Shown: one piece after another, positions 42,041-52,500 of the stretch | Numbering within the stretch: the first letter of the stretch is position 1 | How the letters are laid out: each line of letters opens with the position of its first letter | Assembly: GCA_001839685.1 (NCBI GenBank) | Contig: MLAK01000663.1 | Location: forward strand, 17,804 to 81,803 | From: Tritrichomonas foetus | Lineage: Eukaryota > Parabasalia > Tritrichomonadida > Tritrichomonadidae | Length of the DNA stretch: 64,000 nt | Reading direction: 5' to 3' | Position numbers and translations under genes: made by a program | The notes under the pieces: generated by a model | What the model saw: only the letters and a program-made list of their open reading frames with translations | Databases searched by the model: none | What the model was told of the DNA's origin: nothing

Positions 42041-42438
42041 AAAATATCTTGTAATTTCATAATTATTTCGAAAGATGAGTTATTTGTAACATCGCTTCGA
42101 TGAATTAATGAAAAAAAGAATTATTGAATCCAAAAATTTTAAATTAAATTTTTGTGAATTATTTGCCAGAAGATTGAATTCCATCAGCTCCATCAAAGGA
42201 GAGAACTCCTGACAAACCTTTTCATCCGGTGAAATACGAAAAAACTTTTTGAATATTTTTGAAAAGTATCTCAATTTTTTCTTCGAATGAAAAGATTCGA
42301 ATTTACATTTACAGAAAGATAGAAATAAAATTTATTATTTTGAAAGGAATTCAATGTTTATTCAATGAGATTGAATGATCATCATACAAATAGCGTTTAT
42401 TATTCAATTTCTTCAATATTTCCGATATTTGACTCACT

Positions 42439-42678
42439 TTACGCATACTCATAATCCAATAAGAACTCAGTGTTTCGGTATAAATTTATTGCCTCTTTGC
42501 TTGCCAGCATATTGTTCCCAATCCACGAAATTGAATCATAATGACACAGTATTTCACTACTTATCACTTTTGAGTCTTTATTTTCTGATAAATAAAAATT
42601 ATGTTTATATTTAAATTTTAAGATATTATTGAAAATCATCTTATTATGCAAAAGAAGATCATTGGCCAGTTTGGCCAT
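42439..42678 (-). pseudogene. Possible gene fragment (79 codons)
   Basis: An ATG frame of 79 codons with mixed composition (SSEILCHYDSISWIGNNMLA). After its stop the same frame continues with an acidic protein-like stretch (SESNIGNIEEIE). It may be a truncated or decayed gene. No initiator and no family were recognised. Confidence 0.25.
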
Positions 42679-43096
42679 AAAATATAAGGTGAATTTATTT
42701 GACTATTTCAAATTTTATATAAAAATAATCCCCATACTTTTCTCGCCGAAAATTATAAATTGAAAGAAAAGATTCTGAGTCACCTATTCAAATAATAATA
42801 CCAGATTTATAAATTCATAGAATTTATCGTTGCGTCAAAAAGTTGTATAAGACGATTAATATCACTTCAAAATCGGACTCATACAACTTTTTCAGAGTTT
42901 GTTTATATGATAAATATAGCACCTTTCAATTTCATTTCACTATATACTTTTTAAATAGAAATTTATTTGTGAATTTCCCAAAATTCAATGAATTTTATAT
43001 TTTACCAAATATATTTTCACTATATTTATCTCAATATTTCAATGTTTATTATTTCAGAGCACATAGAAACGCATTTAAGAAAAAGTTAATGACACT

Positions 43097-43101
43097 TCAT
43101 T
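43097..43101 (+). promoter_or_regulatory. Trichomonad-type initiator (TCATT)
   Basis: TCATT lies 24 bases before the ATG at 43126. Confidence 0.45.
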
Positions 43102-43125
43102 TTTATAAAACAGATCTTGCTTCTC

Positions 43126-44004
43126 ATGGCTTTTTACAATCTCAATTGCAATAACATCAACAACCTCTCTAATTTAAACCAATGCGCCGCAAATGTTTGC
43201 GCTTTCGACCCACTTTCAATGCATAGACCATTACGAAAACTTTCTTCAAAGCCGCATCCAAAAGTGAAGTTCACACCTGAAGAAGACGAAAAACTCCGCG
43301 TCATTTGTGAACAATTCGGCACCAGTGACTGGGAATTCATCGCCGATCATATGCCAGGCAGAAACCTCCGTCAGTGCAAAGAAAGGTGGCTCAACTACCT
43401 CTCTCCAGATGTGAACAACAATCCCTGGACTCTCGAGGAAGACACCCTCCTTTTGAAGCTCCATTCAGAGCTCGGCGCCAAATGGGTCAGAATCGCAAAT
43501 TCCTTCAAAGGCAGATCAGACACAATGATTAAAAACAGATTTATGGTACTTCAACGTCGCGCTAAAGTCGGAGTTCCAACAGAAGATCGAATGCCAAAAC
43601 AGAAGGAAATTAAACCATCAATGAATATCTCTCAAAATTTACAACCAACACAAAATCAAACACAGCAATTCAATTATTACAATACAATGCAACAACAGCA
43701 ACAAAATAATTTTTATCAACAAACTCAGCAACAAATGCATCAATACATTTCACAACCACTTCCAATTCAAACGCCTTCTCAGACAATTGTGAACCAAGCA
43801 CCAAAGAAGGTGAAAACAGAACCACAACCACAGGTTCAACAACAACAAATTGATTATCCATTTTCGTTTTCTGAAAATGAACCAAATACAGTCCAGAATG
43901 ACGAAAATGAAGTTAAGGCAGAAGATGAAATGGACTTCTGGAGTGAAATGTTTAACAACACTTTCGAGCAAGGTTGTGAATATGACGCTTTCGGATGGAT
44001 GTAA
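43126..44004 (+). CDS. R2R3 Myb-type DNA-binding protein
   Basis: A 292-residue protein from the ATG at 43126. Two Myb repeats lie at about residues 43-145. R2 is KVKFTPEEDEKLRVICEQFG, then SDWEFIADHMPGRNLRQCKERW; R3 is NPWTLEEDTLLLKLHSELGA, then KWVRIANSFKGRSDTMIKNRF. The usual aromatic core residues are present, with Phe in place of the first Trp of R2. The remainder is Gln/Asn-rich (about 160-245), with an acidic end (EDEMDFWSEMF) that could be an activation segment. Trichomonad Myb proteins of this kind bind promoters such as that of ap65-1. The target here is unknown. Confidence 0.93.
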   Translation: MAFYNLNCNNINNLSNLNQCAANVCAFDPLSMHRPLRKLSSKPHPKVKFTPEEDEKLRVICEQFGTSDWEFIADHMPGRNLRQCKERWLNYLSPDVNNNPWTLEEDTLLLKLHSELGAKWVRIANSFKGRSDTMIKNRFMVLQRRAKVGVPTEDRMPKQKEIKPSMNISQNLQPTQNQTQQFNYYNTMQQQQQNNFYQQTQQQMHQYISQPLPIQTPSQTIVNQAPKKVKTEPQPQVQQQQIDYPFSFSENEPNTVQNDENEVKAEDEMDFWSEMFNNTFEQGCEYDAFGWM

Positions 44005-45097
44005 AAAAATCTTTAATGAAAGAAAGAAAGTCGCGTGCTCATTTCGAGCATGTTTGATATATATCATGGTATTGTTATTCATATATTATATGTAAATTGT
44101 TTTCTAATCGTGAATTTTGGAATTGATTTTTTATTTTTATTATTTTTACAATTAATGCCATATCAATCAAGCTAAGACAATATTGTAACAATTGGCATAT
44201 AGTGTATGTGCTTCCGAATTTTGAAGCACAGCTGATTCTGATTTAACCAAAGTTTTCGATTCAAATCGAAATCTAAACTTTTAATTTGTGAAGAAACAAG
44301 ATTATAACAAAATTTATCCTTGTTCTAGTTGTAATAACTGATCAAATAGTGAATATCAACATCATTGAAATCTATGTTTTGTTGGACTTGCTAAACAAGT
44401 AAATGCAGTTCCCCTTTTTCAACATCAAAATTCTGAGTTTAAATGTAAAACTGCAAATTTTGAGTCATAAGGGTGCTTTTGTCTATTTTATCACTATGAT
44501 TTCAAAACAATAGAATATATAAAATGATATTTTGTCATGAAAATCCTTAACGTGAATTATGAATGGTAAGATTGCATTTATATTGTGGCAATCAAAAATG
44601 AGATTTCAAGGTAAAATGACCGAACTATGCTTTAAATTCAAATATATGGCTCTATTTTGATTGAACAGGAAACAGATTAAAGAGAATTCTTCGAATATTG
44701 TGGTCAAAACATGACCAAATTAATTATCATAACCGTCGATGATTTGATCAAATGATCGCACTTCATAAGACATGCGGGAATCACGTGAAATCAAAATTCA
44801 TATTAAACAAACGTGAAAGAGATAAATTTGAAATAGATAATTTTTGTTTTGGTCTTAGTATCTATATTGAAACGTAGTTCAGTGAAGGAAAAACATACGA
44901 GGAGATATCAATCATTCTGATTTTCCATTTTAGATTCGAAGATAATCAACCACACCGAAAATAAACTCTATGGAAAATATGAAAAAGAAGCAAGAAAAAT
45001 AATTTTAAAATGATATTTACATCAATATATACATTATACATATAACAGAACATAATACAACAAATAATCTATAATAATAATTCGTTATGAAAAATAA
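44005..45097. other. Convergent spacer, no supported gene
   Basis: A spacer between the plus-strand Myb gene and the minus-strand SNF2 gene. One plus frame (about 44190-44870) reads as protein-like pieces, but it has about 14 stops, near the random expectation. No RNA gene or repeat was recognised. Confidence 0.45.
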
Positions 45098-48000
45098 TTA
45101 CAAGTCATCTAAAGCCGAAGCTTCATTTGGAAGCTGAATAATTGGATTTCCAGAGAATTCATCACAAAGTTCTTTAATTTTTTCTGCGTTTCTATAAAGG
45201 TCTGTAAATTGCTCATTAAATCTCATTGCATTTCTTGCCATTAACAACAAATCCTCAATGAGTGCATCAACAGATTCATATGAACCATTTTTGAACTTCC
45301 TTTTAATTTGGTTAAAAGTTATGGGATTCTTAATTATTTCATAATAAGAAGGTAATTCTTGAGGTGTTGGAAGAACATCGAATGTATTTCCAAGAATATC
45401 ACGAGCTTTTTTGAGGATTTTTACACAATCTTGCTTTAATTTAGAAATTTCATCTAAATGGTCAGCTGGATCATTTCCTTCTTCAATCATTCGAGTAAAT
45501 TCTTGATCTGTTATGTTATCTAACATCGAAAGAGTATTCTTCGAACGTGAACGGCGTATATCTGGTAATTCTTCATCTTTTATGAGCTCAGATGCCGGCA
45601 TTTTTAGATATTCTGGAAGTTCGTCATAGGTTACGAGACGTGGATAATCACCAGTATGTCCAGCTCTTTCCCATTCGTATTGATATCTTTCATCGCGTTC
45701 AATGTCCATTTCTTCGAATTTTTCAAGCTCTTCAGGTGTTCTTGCAATAATTTTATTGATTTGTTCATCATTTGGAACATCTGAAACACCACCTGATTGA
45801 TTTTTAGCAGTAACTGCTTGATAGACTGCTTTTCTATCATCAATGTTACTTTCATCATTAAACATAGCAGCACCAATAATCATATCTTCAAATGTACGCT
45901 TTTGATTTTGCACTTTTAAGACTTTTCGTTCAACTGAATCAGTTGTTGTTAAATTCAAAATTAAAACTTCACGTTGTTGGCCAATTCGATGAACTCTTGA
46001 GCTGGCTTGCATATCAGCAAATGGATTCCAATCAGCATCATATATAATGACTGTATCTGCAGTTTGAAGATTCAAACCAAGGCCACCAGCACGAGTTGAA
46101 AGTAAAAAGACGAAATATTCGGAATTTGGTGCATTGAAGTCTTCCATAAGTTGCATTCGAGTATCCTCTTTAGTGCTTCCATCAAGACGAAGAAATGTGA
46201 ATCCTAAATATTTGAGCAAATCTTCAAGAAGGTCCAAAAGTTCTGTCATTTGTGAGAAAATTAAAACACGATGACCAGTTGCTTTAAATTTTGGAAGAAT
46301 TCGATCTAATAGTTCAAATTTTCCACATGAACGAATTAACATTGCATTAATATAATACGTATTTGTGAACAAATATGGATGATTACATATTTTTCGACAT
46401 TGCATTGTTTTGTTATCCATTCTAACAACTTTTAGATCAGGCATAACCATGACTGATGATTCATCCATTGTTAGATACATTGAGTGTTGCCAAGCAGACA
46501 TTGCACAAAGAATTGTTTCTTCTTTTTTATCAGGAAGTTGATTGGCAACTTCAGTTTTCATTCTCCTGAAGATAAATGGTCGAAGAACAGCATGAAGTTG
46601 ATTGATAACAACCCATTGTTCTTCTTGCGTGAGTTGAGCAGCTTCACCAGCCTTTGCAAAAGGTGCAGTAAACCAATCATCAAATTTATTATGATCATTA
46701 AAGATATTCGGCAAAATGAAGTTCAATAAAGACCACAATTCGCGAGGATTGTTTTGTAGAGGTGTTCCTGTCAAAAGGAGACGATTTTTCGATGTGTAAT
46801 GATGCGTCAAAGTCTGACTGAGCTTGCCTTCATGATTTTTCAGTTTATGAGCTTCATCAATAATGATATAACTATAATTAATTTTTGATAGTACTGCTTT
46901 ATCAAGAACAACAATCTGATAGGAAGTAAGAATTGCGTTAATTGAAGTAGTTTTATGTACATATTTTCTTTCTAATTCTTTTCGCTCTTGTTTTGTACCG
47001 ATATATTTGATAGTTTTGAATTGTGGAAACCAATGCTTAAATTCATTATCCCAATTGGACAAAGTAGATAAAGGTGCAATAACTAAATGGGGACCAGTAT
47101 CACTAACCTTCTCAAAAAGCCAGGCAAGTAGTGAAATTGTTTGTATAGTTTTTCCTAAACCCATCTCATCTGCCAAAATTCCATTTAAATGTGATTGATA
47201 GAGTGATACAAGCCATTGTAAACCTTTCACTTGATATTCTTTTAATGTTCCATTTAAGTGCTCTGGTTGAGTTATTTCTTCTGGCAGTTTAAGATCGAAA
47301 TTATAAATATCATCACTTTTTTCATCACTTGCGATTGTTGACGAATGAGTTTTTCTAATTTTATCACTTAATTCTTTCATATAGTGATCAGTCTGGTCCA
47401 GAATTAACTGAATACGTTGATCTTTCATTTTCTTAATAGTTTCTCTATATTTAACCATATCTTTTTGTTTCAAGAGATCCCACCTAATTTTTTCTTGTGA
47501 TCTCTTTGCCCGATTTTTCTCTTTTTCAAGGTCTTTATTCCTCTGAATGAGTGCCGTTTTAATTAATTTCTGTCTTTGTGTTGTTGCAGCAAGAGCATTG
47601 AAAAACTTGTTGGCTTGATGAATGACTTGACGCATTTTCATGGAAAGCTGAGATGATCCCATGGCAGCAGTTGTATCATATGCACCAACAATGCCAATGT
47701 GTTGAGGAGAAACAGAAAAATTATGTTGGAAAAATGGATTCATCAAATCTGTTGATTCTGGCAAAGAAAATGCAGTTGGATCCGTTTGGAATTTAACAAA
47801 TTTTTCTCGAACCTCTTTTTGTGATTTTGAAGCAACAAGTTTTGGAATTTCTGAATTGATAATATGTTCATATTGGCGGGTCTTCCCACATGGCGGGTTA
47901 ACTGAAGCTTTGAGAAGGGCAATACGTCTGTCTATCAAAAAGTGGAATGATTGACCAACGCCGTGAATGAAACTATTCTTGAAAATTTCATCACCCGAAT

Positions 48001-48520
48001 CTGGAAATTTCATCGCTGCTAAATCGGCCTGGTGGGGAGTCATATACGATAGGGCCATCTGATTCGAAATGCCCTCTCCTTTTGAGTCATTTTCGTTGCT
48101 TTCTTCGTGATTATTATCGAGATTGAAATCAAAAGCGAAATCGAATTCTGGATTTTCGTCGTTTTTATTTTTGTCATCGTTTTCTTTTGGTAATGGAACG
48201 AAGTTTGCCGTCATTGAAAGCCTTTGAAGTTGAGGCGAAACTGGAATTTTTCGTATGAGATATCGATAGACGAGAATTTGCGCAAGAGAGGGAATTTCGC
48301 TAGCTGTAAAACCTTTTCCGCTGTTAAGGAAAATATTTTGATTGTTGGCAAGTGGAATCATTTTATTTTGGTGATATTGATCGGTTGCAGCGATAAGAGC
48401 GATAGCTGCTTGAAAATCGTGCGCTGAAGGATCAAAATCAATTGAAGTACAACGCTGCCGAATCCATTTGATCAAAGAACAAGTTAAGTCATGAGAAAGT
48501 ATCGGTACAACGGTACTCAT
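45098..48520 (-). CDS. SNF2/BRG1-type chromatin-remodelling ATPase with bromodomain
   Basis: A 1140-residue protein. Order of parts: QLQ-like segment (about 70-105, GFTASEIPSLAQILVYRYL); HSA-like helical, basic region (about 295-400); SNF2 ATPase with Walker A DEMGLGKT (451-458), DEAH (555-558) and LLTGTPLQN; helicase C-terminal half (about 725-880, with LLSTRAGGLGLNLQ and HRIGQ); and a bromodomain (about 1035-1125, with the YYEIIKNPI and N-A-x-x-x-N type elements ARNAMRFNE). This is the layout of BRG1/Sth1, the motor of SWI/SNF-RSC remodellers that slides nucleosomes and binds acetyl-lysine. The ATG at 48520 has an initiator TCATT at 48531-48535. Confidence 0.95.
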   Translation of the reverse strand: MSTVVPILSHDLTCSLIKWIRQRCTSIDFDPSAHDFQAAIALIAATDQYHQNKMIPLANNQNIFLNSGKGFTASEIPSLAQILVYRYLIRKIPVSPQLQRLSMTANFVPLPKENDDKNKNDENPEFDFAFDFNLDNNHEESNENDSKGEGISNQMALSYMTPHQADLAAMKFPDSGDEIFKNSFIHGVGQSFHFLIDRRIALLKASVNPPCGKTRQYEHIINSEIPKLVASKSQKEVREKFVKFQTDPTAFSLPESTDLMNPFFQHNFSVSPQHIGIVGAYDTTAAMGSSQLSMKMRQVIHQANKFFNALAATTQRQKLIKTALIQRNKDLEKEKNRAKRSQEKIRWDLLKQKDMVKYRETIKKMKDQRIQLILDQTDHYMKELSDKIRKTHSSTIASDEKSDDIYNFDLKLPEEITQPEHLNGTLKEYQVKGLQWLVSLYQSHLNGILADEMGLGKTIQTISLLAWLFEKVSDTGPHLVIAPLSTLSNWDNEFKHWFPQFKTIKYIGTKQERKELERKYVHKTTSINAILTSYQIVVLDKAVLSKINYSYIIIDEAHKLKNHEGKLSQTLTHHYTSKNRLLLTGTPLQNNPRELWSLLNFILPNIFNDHNKFDDWFTAPFAKAGEAAQLTQEEQWVVINQLHAVLRPFIFRRMKTEVANQLPDKKEETILCAMSAWQHSMYLTMDESSVMVMPDLKVVRMDNKTMQCRKICNHPYLFTNTYYINAMLIRSCGKFELLDRILPKFKATGHRVLIFSQMTELLDLLEDLLKYLGFTFLRLDGSTKEDTRMQLMEDFNAPNSEYFVFLLSTRAGGLGLNLQTADTVIIYDADWNPFADMQASSRVHRIGQQREVLILNLTTTDSVERKVLKVQNQKRTFEDMIIGAAMFNDESNIDDRKAVYQAVTAKNQSGGVSDVPNDEQINKIIARTPEELEKFEEMDIERDERYQYEWERAGHTGDYPRLVTYDELPEYLKMPASELIKDEELPDIRRSRSKNTLSMLDNITDQEFTRMIEEGNDPADHLDEISKLKQDCVKILKKARDILGNTFDVLPTPQELPSYYEIIKNPITFNQIKRKFKNGSYESVDALIEDLLLMARNAMRFNEQFTDLYRNAEKIKELCDEFSGNPIIQLPNEASALDDL

Positions 48521-48530
48521 TGTATTTTTG

Positions 48531-48535
48531 AATGA
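48531..48535 (-). promoter_or_regulatory. Trichomonad-type initiator (TCATT)
   Basis: TCATT on the minus strand lies 10 bases before the SNF2 gene's ATG. It is also within 35 bases of the divergent frame that opens at 48568. Confidence 0.55.
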
Positions 48536-48567
48536 AAAACCGCTAAGATTAATTTTAATTCAATTAA

Positions 48568-49098
48568 TTAAAAAAGTGGGAGGAACAAGCCAAATCTTTT
48601 TCACAACGAAAAGCAGCCTTTGAAGCAGGGAATCAAAATTCACTTCCGAGTCAACGCGAAGTAGTGTTCTTACAGTACAATTATCAAATTCATTATATTT
48701 TGAAAAGGAATCTTCCCAAAAAAATATTTTTAAAATTCACAAAGATAAACTTAACAATATTCTACACAGGACATAACGCAAGCATTCCAGATAAAAGTGA
48801 AGATAAGTCAGACAGCTACTATGATGTTCTCGCGCAAACACAATTTGGTGATATTGAATTTTTACCAAGTATTGTTTCAATTTCATCCGCAAATGACTTA
48901 CAAACAGCTACCCAGAAAGCAACTAGCCAGAAATATCAAGGAATTTTCACGGATTACTCCCGGCCAATCGTGAAAAAAGATCGCATCACAATTCAGGATT
49001 TGGAAGCAAAAATAGACGGCGGTTTAAAGAGATTCAACCAGCATGAAACATTTGCTTATTCGGCGCCTGATTTAGATAGCCGACCCAATTTTGAGTAA
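48568..49098 (+). CDS. Small gene without a start codon; possible intron
   Basis: The frame opens after TAA 48565-48567 and runs to TAA at 49096-49098 with no ATG anywhere. The first block (QRKAAFEAGNQNSLPSQRE) and the last (about 110 residues, SYYDVLAQTQFGDIEFLPSI) have coding composition. They are separated by about 100 AT-rich bases ending CTTAACAATATTCTACACAG. That end resembles the trichomonad 3' splice signal ACTAACACACAG, but no GTAYGT donor fits the frame and no upstream ATG exon was found. Either a variant intron with a missing first exon or a decapitated gene would fit. Family not recognised. Confidence 0.4.
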   Translation, partial: LKKWEEQAKSFSQRKAAFEAGNQNSLPSQREVVFLQYNYQIHYILKRNLPKKIFLKFTKINLTIFYTGHNASIPDKSEDKSDSYYDVLAQTQFGDIEFLPSIVSISSANDLQTATQKATSQKYQGIFTDYSRPIVKKDRITIQDLEAKIDGGLKRFNQHETFAYSAPDLDSRPNFE

Positions 49099-49559
49099 AT
49101 CCAAATAAATTTGTAATTTTTATTTTTTTATTCTGTCAACTTTTAAGATTGTTTTTTAATGAATTTAAGAAATTGCTAATGAATTAGCAGTTTCAGCATG
49201 CATGTGATATTGTTGATAATATTTAGAGTCGCCAATATGTATTTCAGCAGGAAAGTGCAACAAAGTTGTTTTAACTGTGAACACTTTTTACTAATTTGAC
49301 CTTTCATTTGACCTTATATACTCATAATGATATTAATCGCGCGTGAAATATTTTGTGAAATTGATATTAAGCTGAGGTTAGATTGATTACGGCTAAAGAT
49401 CACTTTAGAATGATTTAGGCGAATTTAGATGATATTATAATATTATCTCAAGTATCATAAAATAATAGTTAAGCGGAAATACATCGAAAAGAAGAACTAA
49501 TGTAAATATATATAAAGTAAATGAGTTCTTTAGGCTTTAAAATCGGTTTTAAAGAAAGT
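49099..49559. other. Convergent spacer
   Basis: 460 bases between two gene ends; AT-rich, with nothing recognised. Confidence 0.5.
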
Positions 49560-52500
49560 TTAGATTACGTTATCACCCCAGCTTTCTTCAAAGTCATTTT
49601 CGATCATCATTTGCTCATCATAATCTAGTTCGTCACCACCATTGAAGAGTGGATTGTCTTGTGTAGCAGTTGTTCCTGCCCATATTGGATCATCTTGTGT
49701 AGCATCAATTCCAGAAATGCCGGATATTGTTTCATCGTTCATTTCTGAGGCATTTTCAGAATCAGATTTTTGAGCGAGTCCCCTGTCTCTGAAGACAAGG
49801 AGCCATAAGATAACAATAATCACAACAATAGCAACAACGGCACTAATGGCAATTCCTGCAATTATTCCTATCTTCTTTAAATTAATAGGTCTTGGGGTTC
49901 TGTCATCAACAATTGGTGATGTTTCACTGATTACATCGGATGGTGAAATTTGTGTTGGAACAGATGATGGAGATGTGGATGAAATATCAGTTGAAGGTTG
50001 TCCTGTAGGAATAAAAGTTTCTGAAGATGTATCATCTGGAACAGATGATGGAGATGTGGATGAAATATCAGTTGAAGGTTGTCCTGTAGGAATAAAAGTT
50101 TCTGAAGATGTATCATCTGGAACAGATGATGGAGATGTGGATGAAATATCAGTTGAAGGTTGTCCTGTAGGAATAAAAGTTTCTGAAGATGTATCATCTG
50201 GAACAGTTGTTGGGACATGAATATCTTTACAATCATCGCAGTTGAAGATGGAAACTCCTTTGAAAATTTTTCCTCCTCCATGCTGAACACCGAAAGATTC
50301 GGGTGTATCAAAACAGTTTCCAGATGGGATGTTCAATGTTCCTTTGACTGTTGAAAGAATATGAGTCAATGTTTCATCAGTAGTACCTTTGTGTGTGAAG
50401 CAGCCTTTAATGAATGTAATTGTTGCTTCTGAAGAAGTGCCTGATAATCCAATTTGGTATTGGGAAGTTTGTCTGGTGAAATCAAATTTACATTGATCAA
50501 TGACCGCTTTTCCTTCATTATTCAGGAAAAATGAAGCAGCCAAGTTGCTGTTAGATGAAGCGGCATTTGAAGCAATAGTATCGTTATATAGGTTAAGATA
50601 ATGTGAGTTATTGATATAAATACCACTGGATTTTTGTGTAGCTGTGTTGTGTGAAATTTGTGAATGTTCAACTGTTACATTGCTATCGGTATCAATATAC
50701 AAAGCGCCACCACTACTACTTGCTGTATTGTTATCAAAGATACATCGTGTGATGGAGAGTGGCTGATTGGTTCTTATGTATAAAGCACCACCATCACCTC
50801 CTGCAGTATTGGAATAAAATCTGGAATTTTCTAACGATATTGCTGTATGAGTAACTGTTTTATTAATACCATATGCAAAGCCACCACCTGAACCAGCTGC
50901 TGAGTTTCCATTAAATGTACAATTTCTGAATGTCAAATATTTGATTTGACTGTCAGCAATGCCTTCATCTGGAGCAATCCATATACCAGAACCACCACCA
51001 TCTGGAGAAGTCTTAACTCCAAGGTAATTGTTTTGGAAGATACAATTTTCAACTAATGAGTGTTGAACAAATTTGGCATATAAGATAGAAACAACATAAT
51101 TACCACTATTGCAATTTTTGATTGTGTTCCCATAAATAGTTGGCGCATCTGTTAATTTAAGAAGCATAGCGCAACCATTTGTGGCATTACATGAATCAAA
51201 AGTACAGTCTGTGATTGATAATGATTCATTTCTACTGTCATTTGTGGTAAATGTAACTTGAATACCGGCTCCTGGTCCAGATGAGTAGCAGTTAATAAAA
51301 TCTGTTTGGGTGATGGTTGCTTTGCCCTTCCTCAAAATATCAACACCACGTGCTGATTTAGAATCTACACTTTGAGTGAAAATAATCTTAGATGTTGATA
51401 ATGAGAAGTCTTCTGCACTTGATGAGATTACTGATCCTTGTGTTCCACAATGATTAAAGGTAACATTATAAATTGCAATAACTTTTGTATTATCACCAGA
51501 ATAAATCGCGTTTCCTGCATTAGCATTGACAGGATCGAAGGTTGAACCAGAAATTTGAATGGAATCTTTGGCCTCAGAATCAACATAAATATGGCCTCCT
51601 TTGCTGTATCCTCCATTTACTTTATTGTTTCTAAATTTACATTTAGATACGATTAATGATTCGCTTGATCTAAACCAAATAGCACCACCTTGAGCACCAT
51701 TAGCAGTATTGCCTTCGAATAAACATTCTAAAAACTGTATAGAAGTTGCCTTTAATGTTTGACTATCTCCATATGCAATAGCACCACCGACACCACCTGC
51801 TATATTGTTGATGAAGTTGCATTTGTTGAAAGTAAGTTTCGATGAAGTTCCATTGTGTAATTCCTTCTTTGATGAAACCCATAATCCAGAACCACCACCA
51901 TCTTTGGTTGTAGTATTATGGTTATGCAATAAAATATCCTGAAATGTGCATTCATCTATGGTAACATATTCCTGGAATTGTGTGAAGAACATGGAAAATG
52001 CATAATTACCTTTTTTCATATTTTTAACAATACAACGACTGATTGTTGGATTACATGAGATCCAACACAAGAGGGCTGCGCCATTTGAAGCATCACATGA
52101 GTCAAAAATACAACCATCAAGAGTTAATTGTTCTGTGTTACTTGAACTGGATGAATCAGCAATATGAAGTCCACCACCTGGGCCTGAAGTTTCGCATAAT
52201 GTGAAATTGCAGTTTGTGAAGGTTGATATAGATTTAGATAAAATTTCAAAACCACGGGCATGTAAAGTTATTGCTTCAAAATCAAAGTTTGAATTTGTTG
52301 AATGGACTTCTATTCCTTTATGCAATATTTGTGAACCAACATTACCATTGCTGTTGGATAAGAAATGAGAGTCAATCAGTTCAACATATTTAACTGTTGG
52401 AGAAACATACAGAGCATGACCATTTTGAGCGCTATTCTTCCTAAAAGTAGAACCAACAATTGTGCATGTTGAAACTGTTGTATCAAAAGTAATAGCACCT

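Larger units (their letters stand above)
40217..43096. other. Long spacer rich in gene relics
   Basis: This 2.9-kb region has no intact gene but several less AT-rich, protein-like blocks (40422-41032, 41500-42040 and 42439-42678), listed separately. A 103-codon frame at 42843-43154 is pure AT-rich translation and is not called. Confidence 0.5.

Noticed and set aside
42843..43154. 103-codon plus frame rich in Phe/Tyr/Asn
   Set aside because: Starts at TTG, overlaps the Myb start and has the composition of translated AT-rich spacer.
44190..44870. Protein-like single plus frame downstream of the Myb gene
   Set aside because: About 14 stops in about 225 codons against roughly 18 expected; not distinguishable from chance without a homology search.
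49846..50220. Plus-strand 124-codon repeat frame opposite the Pmp stalk
   Set aside because: Antisense shadow of the 81-bp repeats; repeats of a multiple of three stay open in several frames.
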